A stretch of 64,000 nucleotides of DNA from Rhizobium lentis. GTDB lineage: Bacteria; Pseudomonadota; Alphaproteobacteria; Rhizobiales; Rhizobiaceae. Positions within the stretch are counted from its first letter, which is position 1, and each line of letters starts with the position of its first letter. The stretch lies in contig NZ_JACHBD010000004.1 in the NCBI RefSeq assembly GCF_014200175.1, positions 248,001 to 312,000 on the forward strand. Reading direction: 5' to 3'. Shown piece after piece: positions 57,302 through 64,000 of this stretch. The translations under genes and the position numbers were made by a program. The notes under the pieces are model-generated. The model saw nothing but the letters and a program-made list of their open reading frames with translations, searched no databases and was not told the origin of the DNA.

Positions 57302-57403
57302 ATGTCTGCGATTTTCGAATATCTCACGCTGTTCGATTTCTTCATCCTCGCAGCGCTCATCGGCATCTTCTGCTGCGGCCTGCTGGACGGTGAAACGACC
57401 TGA
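57302..57403 (+). CDS. Very small membrane protein, 33 aa
   Basis: ATG 57302 is preceded by GGGAGGAGC at eight bases, a strong site. The peptide MSAIFEYLTLFDFFILAALI and its continuation GIFCCGLLDGETT is one hydrophobic helix with acidic ends and two adjacent cysteines. It lies alone between the divergent PCMT-like gene and tRNA-Cys. No family is recognised. The strong ribosome site and helix composition argue that it is translated. Confidence 0.5.
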   Translation: MSAIFEYLTLFDFFILAALIGIFCCGLLDGETT

Positions 57404-57624
57404 GGAGCGCGCGCTCAGGCACGGCTCTGACGACGCCAGCCACAATCTCATGCGGGCGGAGGTGTGCTACGCACGCCGCTTGCAACAAGTTGGAGCGAGG
57501 CCTGGCCCTGATGGAAAAACGGTCGTCTCGGCTGCCGCGGAATGGCGTTTTTGCAAAATGCCCTCTTGCGATTTCCTTACGATCATTCTAAACGCTCGCC
57601 ACGGCTCAGATAATGAGCACGTGA

Positions 57625-57698
57625 GGCCTCGTGGCGGAGTGGTGACGCAGAGGACTGCAAATCCTTGTACCCCGGTTCAATTCCGGGCGAGGCCTCCA
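57625..57698 (+). tRNA. tRNA-Cys (anticodon GCA)
   Basis: 74 bases including CCA. GGCCTCG pairs with CGAGGCC; the anticodon stem GGA/TCC frames CTGCAAA with GCA in the centre; T-arm CCCGG-TTCAATT-CCGGG. Lone tRNA with no integrase beside it. Confidence 0.97.
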
Positions 57699-57907
57699 AT
57701 ATCTCCCCACCGCTGATAAACAATTGTGAATCCTCGTTAATTTCGATACGATCGCGCCGAATGCAGCCGCCGCTCGGCCGGGGCTGAAACTTCCTCTCGG
57801 CGATCACGCCCTGTTTCGAACCAACCACAGCATTTGAACCAACTCTTAGCTTGACTTCGAACGCCTGCCCGCCATCTTCTGCCCCGGGAGGGTATAGGAG
57901 CTGCTGT

Positions 57908-58246
57908 ATGGAATGGGCTGCCCTCAAGTCAAATCAGGGACGTGCGGTGTATAATGCCGAAACCGGCGATCTCCGCGTTAAGTTCTCCGGATCCGCGGCG
58001 GTACGACATGCCGACATTCCCCCGCATGTCTACCAGAACCTGCTGGAAACGAACGATCCACATTTCTACTACCAGTACTATATCGCGCCATCACGCGTCT
58101 CGCCGGCGCGTCGAGGGCCGATCTCAATGGTCTCCTACGGACTGAAGCTCGTTCTGCTTCTGGCCGCCTGCAGCCTGTTGATGGCAACCGACCTCGATCC
58201 GGGCCATGGCGGGATTTTCGAGGAAAGCCAACTGAGATCGAATTAG
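57908..58246 (+). CDS. KTSC-like domain protein with C-terminal membrane helix
   Basis: 112 residues from ATG 57908 (AGGAG seven bases upstream). The N-terminal about 65 residues, including AVYNAETGDLRVKFSGSAAV, IPPHVYQNLLETNDPHFYYQ and YYIAPSR, resemble the KTSC fold. A hydrophobic helix follows at about 77-95 (KLVLLLAACSLLMATDL) and then a short acidic tail. KTSC domains are small, often standalone and poorly characterised. Here the addition of a membrane segment is notable. Confidence 0.6.
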   Translation: MEWAALKSNQGRAVYNAETGDLRVKFSGSAAVRHADIPPHVYQNLLETNDPHFYYQYYIAPSRVSPARRGPISMVSYGLKLVLLLAACSLLMATDLDPGHGGIFEESQLRSN

Positions 58247-58300
58247 AACCGCATGCGCCGGGATCCATGCCTCTCGATCCCGACAGCCGTCAGGGCGCAA

Positions 58301-58588
58301 TCAGGCAACGATGCTGACCGTTGCAAGCGAACTCCTGCTCCGGGAGCGGTAGCGGCGATCGTCCCGGCCGCGGTCGTTCTCGCCATCGCGCTCATTGCGG
58401 CCGTTAAAATTGCGATAGTTGCGAGGCCCGCTATAGCCGCCGCCCTGGCCTTGGTCGATAACGCAGCCTTCCGGACGACGGCAGATACCGCTGGCATCAA
58501 ATCCGCGGCTGTCGACGGCCTGGGCTCCGGCGGAGCTTGCAGAAAGAATCGCCGCCGCTGACAGGACGACAATCAAGAACACCTTCAT
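58301..58588 (-). CDS. Small secreted Arg/Asp/Gly-rich protein
   Basis: 95 residues. A clean signal peptide MKVFLIVVLSAAAILSASSA with cleavage near GAQA (residue 23), two cysteines in SGICRRPEGCVID, then Gly/Asn/Arg-rich low-complexity sequence (GYSGPRNYRNFNGRNERDGE followed by DRRYRSRSRS). No family with known function. Converges with the KTSC-like gene. Confidence 0.65.
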   Translation of the reverse strand: MKVFLIVVLSAAAILSASSAGAQAVDSRGFDASGICRRPEGCVIDQGQGGGYSGPRNYRNFNGRNERDGENDRGRDDRRYRSRSRSSLATVSIVA

Positions 58589-58683
58589 TACCTCACCCCG
58601 GGGTTTGCGGCGCGTTTGGAGCTCCATAAATTACGAGTGCGAAAAGCGATCCACAGTTCCGCGGAGTTCTGCGGCGACCGCCG

Positions 58684-59001
58684 TCACCCGGCCGGTCCTC
58701 GCCGCCGGTGCCACCAGACGGCCAGCCGGCGCCGAAGCCGGCGCGCTATGGAAAGATCATGCGAGAGCACCAGGAGGCCGAGCGGCAGCATCCAAAAACC
58801 GAGGATCGGAAGAAAGCCCAGCAAGCCGCACAAGACGAGGGCCGCACCGATTGCCATCCGCCCGATGCGTGAGCGCGGCATGTCGATGCTGAAGGAGCCG
58901 AGCACAAGCCTGTGGTTTATGTGGTCGATACCGAAGCGCCCTGCCCGCCGTCTGCGCTTTTCGTTGCCCCTTGTCTCTTGGCGATCATTGCTATTTGTCA
59001 T
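58684..59001 (-). CDS. Membrane protein with central hydrophobic hairpin, 105 aa
   Basis: A basic N-terminus (ETRGNEKRRRRAGRF), a hydrophobic centre about residues 47-80 (IGRMAIGAALVLCGLLGFLP, then ILGFWMLPLGLLVLSHDL) forming a membrane hairpin, and an Arg/Trp-rich tail (RRLRRRLAVWWHRRR). Resembles small envelope proteins common in rhizobia, with no known function. Lies between the secreted protein and tRNA-Asn. Confidence 0.65.
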   Translation of the reverse strand: MTNSNDRQETRGNEKRRRRAGRFGIDHINHRLVLGSFSIDMPRSRIGRMAIGAALVLCGLLGFLPILGFWMLPLGLLVLSHDLSIARRLRRRLAVWWHRRRGPAG

Positions 59002-59118
59002 TTCCCAGAGATGGGCGCAGACCGTCCAATTACAAGTTCATTTCATTTTTTTGAAAAAACCGCTTGGCAAATCGGGCAAGCATTTGTATTAGCGCACTCA
59101 CACCGCGCCAAGCAGTGA

Positions 59119-59193
59119 TCCCTGGTAGCTCAGCGGTAGAGCATTCGACTGTTAATCGACAGGTCGCCGGTTCGAATCCGGCCCGGGGAGCCA
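59119..59193 (+). tRNA. tRNA-Asn (anticodon GTT), island integration site
   Basis: 75 bases including CCA. TCCCTGG pairs with CCGGGGA (one T-G pair); the anticodon stem CGA/TCG frames loop CTGTTAA with GTT. The 3' half is a usual target of tyrosine recombinases, and such a gene starts 179 bases downstream. Confidence 0.97.
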
Positions 59194-59307
59194 CATTTTC
59201 CAAGGCTGCGCCATCGCGCGGCCTTTATTTTTTCTAGCATTTTCAATGCCTTGCCGATAGACGAATGCGGCAGAACTATCGTCCCTTTCCGCTGCCTCTT
59301 GTTTTTT

Positions 59308-59348
59308 GGGCTACATTTTAGGATACATTTCGTCCTACATCGTAGCCC
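59308..59348. repeat. Three 12-bp tandem repeats within an inverted repeat ahead of the integrase
   Basis: TACATTTTAGGA, TACATTTCGTCC and TACATCGTAGCC occupy 59312-59347 as direct repeats of period 12. The outer ends GGGCTAC (59308-59314) and GTAGCCC (59342-59348) are inverted, as are TAGGA and TCCTA inside. This could be the recombinase arm-site or operator region. Confidence 0.6.
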
Positions 59349-59371
59349 GAAGCCAACAGGATGCCCGACCT

Positions 59372-60697
59372 ATGGCTCAAGACGACATCTCGAAATACGT
59401 GCTCAAGCACCCGACAAGCGGCATATACCGCTACTATAGACGCGTGCCTGTCGAAGTCGTGGCACTCGACGGACGCATCCACGTCAAGCAATCGCTGAAG
59501 ACGAAGAACCACAAGGAAGCCCTTAGCCGGGCGGAAAGCGTCCACCAGGCGCTCGAGACGCTATGGGGCGCGCTCCTGCACGGCGAAGGCAAGGAGTCGT
59601 CGATCGCCCGCTACGAGGCCGCACTGAAGGCGGCCCAATCGCTCGGCTTCACCTACAAACCGGCCGCCGACGTCGGAGAAGCGGATCTCGGCGAGTTCGA
59701 ACGGCGAATCGCGATCGCCGAAGACGCGTTCGACCATTCCGAAACAATCGTCGATGCGGTGATGGGCACCGCCGGCGAACCGGCGCCGCGGCTCAGCGAC
59801 GCCTGGCAGCTCTATGAGAAGCACAATGAGGCGGGACTGACCGGCATGTCGCCGGATCAGTTGAGAAAGCACAAGGCCTCGCGTCTGAGGGCAATCGAAT
59901 ACGCCAAGCAGGTGCTGACGGATCTCGAACTCGGCAAGATCGCCCGCGCCGACGTCCTGCGCTACCGCACCTGGTGGACTCAGAAGGTCAAGGCGGAAGG
60001 GTTGAAGGCTTATACGGCCAACCGCAGCTTCAGCGACATGCAAGGCATGCTGACCGTCATCGACGATGCCCTGCACACCAATTACAAGGAAGTCTGGACG
60101 AAGAGCCGCATTAAGGAGACCAACGCCAACAAGCTCGCCAAACGGCATCCGTTTTCAGCGGATTGGGTCCAGAACAAAATCCTCGCCAAGGGCGCACTGG
60201 AAACGATGAACCTCGACGCGCGATGCATCATCTACATTATGATCGAAACCGGCATGCGGCTTGGCGAGGTCTGCAATCTTCGCCCGCAGGACATCCGGCT
60301 TGACGACGAGGTGCCGCATGTCGAGGTCGCCGAGCGCACCGATCGCCGCCAGAAGACCGATCATTCCATCCGCCGCATTCCCCTCGTCGGCATTGCGCTT
60401 TGGGCCGCGAAGCAATATCCGGACGGTTTCCCGCGCTACCAGGACAAGGCCGACGTCGCCTCGGCGCTGATCAACAAGATGATGAAGAAGGAAGGCCTGC
60501 GGCCGGCCGGCGGCAGGCACACGCTCTACTCATTTCGCCACACGTTCCAGGATCGCATCGAGAACGCCGGCGTTTCCGATCGCATGCAGGCCGATCTGAT
60601 GGGCCATGAGTTCGGTCGGCCGGTCTATGGCGACGGCTCGGAGATGAAGCGGCGCCAGGCGCTGCTCGAAACAATCAAGTTCCACTGGGAACAATGA
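59372..60697 (+). CDS. Tyrosine-type site-specific recombinase / integrase
   Basis: 441 residues from ATG 59372. The N-terminal region (YVLKHPTSGIYRYYRRVPVE) is the usual arm-binding segment of phage-type integrases, then a SAM-like core-binding domain and the catalytic domain. Catalytic residues: Arg296 in TGMRLGEVCNLRPQDI, Arg389 in SFRHTFQDR with Tyr at the first His position, His412 in LMGHEF and nucleophile Tyr419 in PVYGDGSEM. It lies just after tRNA-Asn in the same direction, typical of an integrated island. Intact. Confidence 0.93.
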   Translation: MAQDDISKYVLKHPTSGIYRYYRRVPVEVVALDGRIHVKQSLKTKNHKEALSRAESVHQALETLWGALLHGEGKESSIARYEAALKAAQSLGFTYKPAADVGEADLGEFERRIAIAEDAFDHSETIVDAVMGTAGEPAPRLSDAWQLYEKHNEAGLTGMSPDQLRKHKASRLRAIEYAKQVLTDLELGKIARADVLRYRTWWTQKVKAEGLKAYTANRSFSDMQGMLTVIDDALHTNYKEVWTKSRIKETNANKLAKRHPFSADWVQNKILAKGALETMNLDARCIIYIMIETGMRLGEVCNLRPQDIRLDDEVPHVEVAERTDRRQKTDHSIRRIPLVGIALWAAKQYPDGFPRYQDKADVASALINKMMKKEGLRPAGGRHTLYSFRHTFQDRIENAGVSDRMQADLMGHEFGRPVYGDGSEMKRRQALLETIKFHWEQ

Positions 60698-60806
60698 AGA
60701 GAGCCACGACCGAAATGATCGTCCGACACTCGGAACCTGGCGATTGCAGAATCTGGCAATCCAGATGAAATGCCCTTACGACCCAACTCAGGCCGGCGAG
60801 GTTTCA

Positions 60807-61643
60807 ATGCCCATTGATCTTATCTTACCGATGTCGCCTGACGATGCTCCGCGCACGTATGCTCCGGTCGGGCGTTGTATTTATTGCGGCGAAAAGTTCG
60901 CCCCGCGACTGGGACTGGAGCACATCATCCCGTTCGGCCTCACTGGCAACGCGCTGATGCTGCCTAAGGCCTCTTGCCGAGAATGCGCTAAGATCACCGG
61001 CAAGGTTGAGCAATTCTGCCTTAGAGAAATGATGGGAAAGTTTAGGGCTGTAGTCGGAACGCCTACTCGGAGACCGAAAGAGAGGCCGAGCCAACTTTCG
61101 CTCCCATTGGTTCTTCGCGAAGGTGAGGGCCGCTACACCTTCGATACAGAAATTATGTTAGGACCTGACGAATTTCCGATATTTTTGACCGGTCTCCGGA
61201 TGAAGAGTCCTGGAATTCTCGAAGGCGCCCCGGATAGTGATGATGGTCGATGGGAGATATGGGCGTTTCACGATCAGGACGCTATCAGCAGGCTCCTCAA
61301 GGAGCATCCCGCAGAGAACGCAGCCGCTTACATGGGAAAAATCGAACCCTTAGCGTATGCTCGAATGATAGCGAAGATTGCCTATGCGCACGCAGTGTCC
61401 GTTGTCGGATATGGCTCAATGTTTCCTTTGGTCACAGACCTGATCCTAGGGCGCGACAATTTGATGTGCAGGTACGTAGGAGGGGAGTGGGATATCCCCC
61501 CAGCGGCGGAACCAACGTCAATCCATCAACTAGATCTCAGTTTGGAAGAAGCTAAGGAACGCAAATTCCTTGTGGTTACAGTCAGATTGTTCGCCAATTT
61601 GGGTGCGCCCGTGTACAAGGTTGTCGTCGGTGAGGTCCCCTAA
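60807..61643 (+). CDS. HNH-like zinc-finger protein of unknown function
   Basis: 278 residues from ATG 60807, with GAGG six bases upstream. An N-terminal zinc-ribbon HNH pattern is clear: Cys24 and Cys27 in GRCIYCGEK, Glu38-His39 in LEHIIPFGLTGN with Asn48, and Cys57-Cys60 in SCRECAK. This is the HNH endonuclease arrangement seen in restriction-like and defence nucleases. The remaining about 200 residues have no domain I recognise. Immediately downstream of the integrase. Base composition by eye is somewhat lower in GC than the core genes, in keeping with transfer. DNA or RNA substrate unknown. Confidence 0.7.
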   Translation: MPIDLILPMSPDDAPRTYAPVGRCIYCGEKFAPRLGLEHIIPFGLTGNALMLPKASCRECAKITGKVEQFCLREMMGKFRAVVGTPTRRPKERPSQLSLPLVLREGEGRYTFDTEIMLGPDEFPIFLTGLRMKSPGILEGAPDSDDGRWEIWAFHDQDAISRLLKEHPAENAAAYMGKIEPLAYARMIAKIAYAHAVSVVGYGSMFPLVTDLILGRDNLMCRYVGGEWDIPPAAEPTSIHQLDLSLEEAKERKFLVVTVRLFANLGAPVYKVVVGEVP

Positions 61644-61837
61644 GGTCAGGAAACTCGGCCTCGCTGTCTTTACCCCACGTCCCGAACGGAGAAGGCTTCG
61701 CGAAAACCCAGCATTTCCGGGGCAGGCGGTTTTTATATGTTCCCGTCTGTTCTCATTTTGTCCGGCCAATCGGTCCGCAATCGGTCCGGGATTGCGCCCC
61801 TCCTAACAATCGGGGCGCCCTCGCGCGGCTCAGCAGC

Positions 61838-62923
61838 TTACCAACAGAGCTGTATAAACCTGTTCCACTGAGCCTCCTTGCTGTATCGGCTCTTGATCAT
61901 CTTATTGCCTGCTACCGCGATTTCTCTCAATCCGGTTTGGTCGGCGAGGAGAGAACGAATTGAGGCCACAGCCGACTGCGCATTATCGTAGGTCACAATG
62001 GTTGTGCCGTCGATCATTCCATCAGGGTAGTTGCCGGCGTCGGAGACCATCAGAGCTCCGCAGCCCAGCGCTTCCCAGCAGCGCATATTCCCTCGATCGG
62101 AGCCGGCCATGTCGACAGCTCCGTTCAATACGATTTTTGCTTGCGATATTGCTCGATACAGGTCGCGCCCAAAAACAGGCTGCTCGGAAACTGCGCGAAT
62201 GCCCTTAGGCCGCCGATGTGCATTCAGAGGCAAGAGCCACCCTAAAGGGACTTCAGCTAACCGCGTAAGGCGGGACCGGTCCAAATGGTAGACAACCCGA
62301 AAACCCTTGCGAAGCTCGGAGACCGCCTCCAGGATCTCGGCGCGTTTGCGGTGGTGGCGGCTATAGCCTCCAACGAACAAGATATCGATCGGCCGGTTGC
62401 CATTGTCAGCATATCCATCCATCTCCGGATCGTGCCCCGGAGCGAAGTATTCTGCGCGCCACCCTCGATCTCTATAGCTTTGCAGAATAGTCGGAAAATT
62501 GCAGACGAGGAGATCATAAGCTCCGAAATCCGCATTGCCGGATGGCGCTGCTCGCCAAGCGATCGACCTCTTTACAGTCCCCGGCAACTTCTTGACGAAG
62601 TCATTGCCGTAGCGGACCGGATCAAGATTGTAGAAGATCTCCGTGCGGTGGTGCTCGATCTGACTGAGCAGCACCTGCTCCGGCGCCGTGTTGGCCGCAA
62701 GACCGTGTTCCGTTGCCCAAAAGCGCTGAGTTATGACGTCATCGCCTGTGGTGAAGAATGCGTCACCATCTCCGTCGATGACAGGTTTCAGCAGATGGCA
62801 CGCCCCGAAGGAATCCGAAAGGAAAACCTGAAGTCTCTCAGAAAAAGAACTTGCTGATGACGCCAGCTTATTGAGTCTCCTCACATATGCGGGGTATAGG
62901 CCGAAGTTCTGAAAGACGCGCAT
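61838..62923 (-). CDS. Glycosyltransferase, GT-B fold (CgeB-like)
   Basis: 361 residues from ATG 62923 (longer frames upstream overlap the divergent gene). Features: ADFGAYDLLVCNFPTILQSY, the second Rossmann start PIDILFVGGYSRHHRKRAEI, and the C-terminal donor-site region QAKIVLNGAVDMAGSDRGNM followed by RCWEALGCGALMVSD, which matches the CgeB/GT-group 1 pattern. It would add a sugar to a cell-surface or secreted glycan. Divergent from an acyltransferase gene. Likely cargo of the tRNA-Asn island. Confidence 0.8.
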   Translation of the reverse strand: MRVFQNFGLYPAYVRRLNKLASSASSFSERLQVFLSDSFGACHLLKPVIDGDGDAFFTTGDDVITQRFWATEHGLAANTAPEQVLLSQIEHHRTEIFYNLDPVRYGNDFVKKLPGTVKRSIAWRAAPSGNADFGAYDLLVCNFPTILQSYRDRGWRAEYFAPGHDPEMDGYADNGNRPIDILFVGGYSRHHRKRAEILEAVSELRKGFRVVYHLDRSRLTRLAEVPLGWLLPLNAHRRPKGIRAVSEQPVFGRDLYRAISQAKIVLNGAVDMAGSDRGNMRCWEALGCGALMVSDAGNYPDGMIDGTTIVTYDNAQSAVASIRSLLADQTGLREIAVAGNKMIKSRYSKEAQWNRFIQLCW

Positions 62924-63020
62924 TTTTGTGACCGATCCATGACTTACAGAAAAGCCGCGTATCACCAAAACCGGCCTTTGGCGATAATGATCTTCGAAGC
63001 GGGATGACGAGGGCGAAAGA

Positions 63021-63602
63021 GTGTTTGCCAATATGATTTTGACGGCAAGAGAACGACTGCTTGCGGGCCTTGCAACATCGGCCGCCAAGCGTGACGCATT
63101 GATCGCCGCCTCCACAAAACTTGGCTCCGAAGGAAGAGTCTTCAATATTCGAAACGACAAGAACGCGGTCAAAGTCGGCCCCAACGGCATGATCCGTGGT
63201 GAACTCCTGACTTTCGGCTTCGGCGGCAGGATCGAGATAGGCGACTGGTTTTATCTCGGCCCACAATCGACGATATGGTCAGCAAGCGAGATCGTCATTG
63301 GCGACAGGGTTCTCATCTCCCACTCCGTTGCGATCCACGACAGTGACAGCCACCCCACCGATCCTCAGTTGCGTTTCGAACAGACGAGACAGATTCTCAC
63401 CTCTGGGCACCCCCGTACAAACCCAGGCGTAAAAACGAAGCCTGTCCTCATCGGAAACGATGTGTGGATTGGCATGGGCGCCATAATTTTGAAGGGCGTG
63501 ACAATCGGCGACCGCGCCATTATTGGTGCGCGAGCAATCGTCAAGACAAACGTCCCAGCTGACGGCTTTGTGCCGTCTCCCACCAGCGAGCCAAATGTAT
63601 GA
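63021..63602 (+). CDS. Left-handed beta-helix (hexapeptide) acyltransferase
   Basis: 193 residues. GTG 63021 has GAGGG seven bases upstream; ATG 63033 is an alternative. Hexapeptide repeats are visible at IEIGDWFYLGPQSTIWSASE and IGNDVWIGMGAIILKGVTIG, with IGDRAIIGARAIV at the end, and the active-site His lies in SHSVAIHDSDSHPTD. This NodL/Maa/CysE-like fold transfers acetyl or similar groups, often to sugars in O-antigen or exopolysaccharide. Its stop overlaps the next gene (ATGA). Confidence 0.85.
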   Translation: MFANMILTARERLLAGLATSAAKRDALIAASTKLGSEGRVFNIRNDKNAVKVGPNGMIRGELLTFGFGGRIEIGDWFYLGPQSTIWSASEIVIGDRVLISHSVAIHDSDSHPTDPQLRFEQTRQILTSGHPRTNPGVKTKPVLIGNDVWIGMGAIILKGVTIGDRAIIGARAIVKTNVPADGFVPSPTSEPNV

Positions 63603-64000
63603 AGAACCGCCTCCGCCGCAAGTTTCGAGATTTCATGTTTCAGACGAGACGGCTCGTTGGCCTAGAAAAACTGCTCATCATGCAGGGCGAAACTCGCGCG
63701 CATCAGATCGCACAACTGGGCGCCATAGGTACGCTTGCTGATGCCGAGTTTTCGGTCTTCTCGCAGTGGGGCGAAGATGGGATCATTTCCTGGCTGATCG
63801 ATACTATCAAGCCCTCGTCAACCACGTTCGTCGAGTTCGGTGTCGAAGATTACCGAGAGAGCAACACCCGATACTTACTCGCTTCTCGATATTGGTCCGG
63901 GCTCATCATCGATGGTTCAGAAGCAAACATTGCTTCTATCCGCTCCGATGACGTCGCTTACAAATACGATCTGCAGACACGCGCGGCGTTTATCGACCGG
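63599..64000 (+). CDS. FkbM-type methyltransferase-like protein, N-terminal part
   Basis: ATG 63599 overlaps the acyltransferase stop; the frame stays open to the window edge, 134 codons. After a basic start (MKNRLRRKFRDFMFQTRRLV) come FSVFSQWGEDGIISWLIDTI and FVEFGVEDYRESNTRYLLAS, the latter being the SAM-binding region of FkbM-like methyltransferases found in polysaccharide clusters. Incomplete, so domain assignment is provisional. Confidence 0.75.
   Translation, partial: MKNRLRRKFRDFMFQTRRLVGLEKLLIMQGETRAHQIAQLGAIGTLADAEFSVFSQWGEDGIISWLIDTIKPSSTTFVEFGVEDYRESNTRYLLASRYWSGLIIDGSEANIASIRSDDVAYKYDLQTRAAFIDR

Noticed and set aside
59194..64000. Second copy of the tRNA-Asn 3' end marking the right end of the island
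   Set aside because: Reading the region I found no repeat of the T-arm and acceptor sequence; the boundary must be outside the window or the att core is very short.

Overview
The window reads as a stretch of the main chromosome of a Rhizobium species (R. etli / R. leguminosarum type alphaproteobacterium). The reasons are high GC content, an ExoR homologue, fused SecDF, the NDUFA12-type complex I subunit, DUF1127 mini-proteins, an alpha-r14-like small RNA and the tatABC-scpAB-nagZ-SPOR-argS-dgt gene order. Most of the window is core housekeeping sequence. The clearly accessory part is the right end, from the tRNA-Asn at 59.1 kb onward, with smaller accessory patches around 1.6-6.9 kb and 13.3-14.7 kb.

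Left part (0-9.5 kb): the tail of a DUF2167 membrane protein, a DUF2155 exported protein and NDUFA12. Then come the glutamyl/aspartyl-tRNA amidotransferase genes gatB and gatC-gatA, separated by a patch of GNAT acetyltransferase genes, a VOC protein, two small proteins and a yjhX/topAI-like toxin gene. Three of the four GNAT genes are broken by single-base-type frameshifts (five in total) while the intervening essential genes are intact. Middle-left (9.5-24.8 kb): ruvX, small membrane proteins, a TetR regulator, map, radC, an inserted alpha-hydroxy-acid oxidase gene flanked by a decayed copy of the radC 3' end, sthA, a nuclease, a large B12-type radical SAM protein, tig, tRNA-Leu, a GDYXXLXY/DUF2157 pair, a predicted regulatory RNA with three anti-Shine-Dalgarno loops, and two DUF1127 genes.

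Centre (24.8-48 kb): trmFO, then an operon of two homologues of mitochondrial complex I assembly factors (NDUFAF6-like and NDUFAF3-like) with secDF and yajC. An AAA+ protein and a long minus-strand block follow: dgt-argS-SPOR protein-nagZ-scpA-scpB-tatA-tatB-tatC-serS-surE-pcm-LysM/LytM lipoprotein. This block links tRNA charging, chromosome segregation, twin-arginine export, cell-wall recycling and cell-envelope division functions. Right-centre (47.7-59 kb): erpA, xthA, exoR, a FadL-like outer membrane protein, valS, a PopZ/DUF2497 protein, a second isoaspartyl methyltransferase-like gene, tRNA-Cys and several small membrane or secreted proteins.

Right end (59.1-64 kb): tRNA-Asn followed at once by a tyrosine recombinase, an HNH-type zinc protein and the start of a surface-glycan-like group (glycosyltransferase, hexapeptide acyltransferase, FkbM-like protein running off the window). 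This looks like the left end of a genomic island integrated at the tRNA gene; its right boundary is not in the window.
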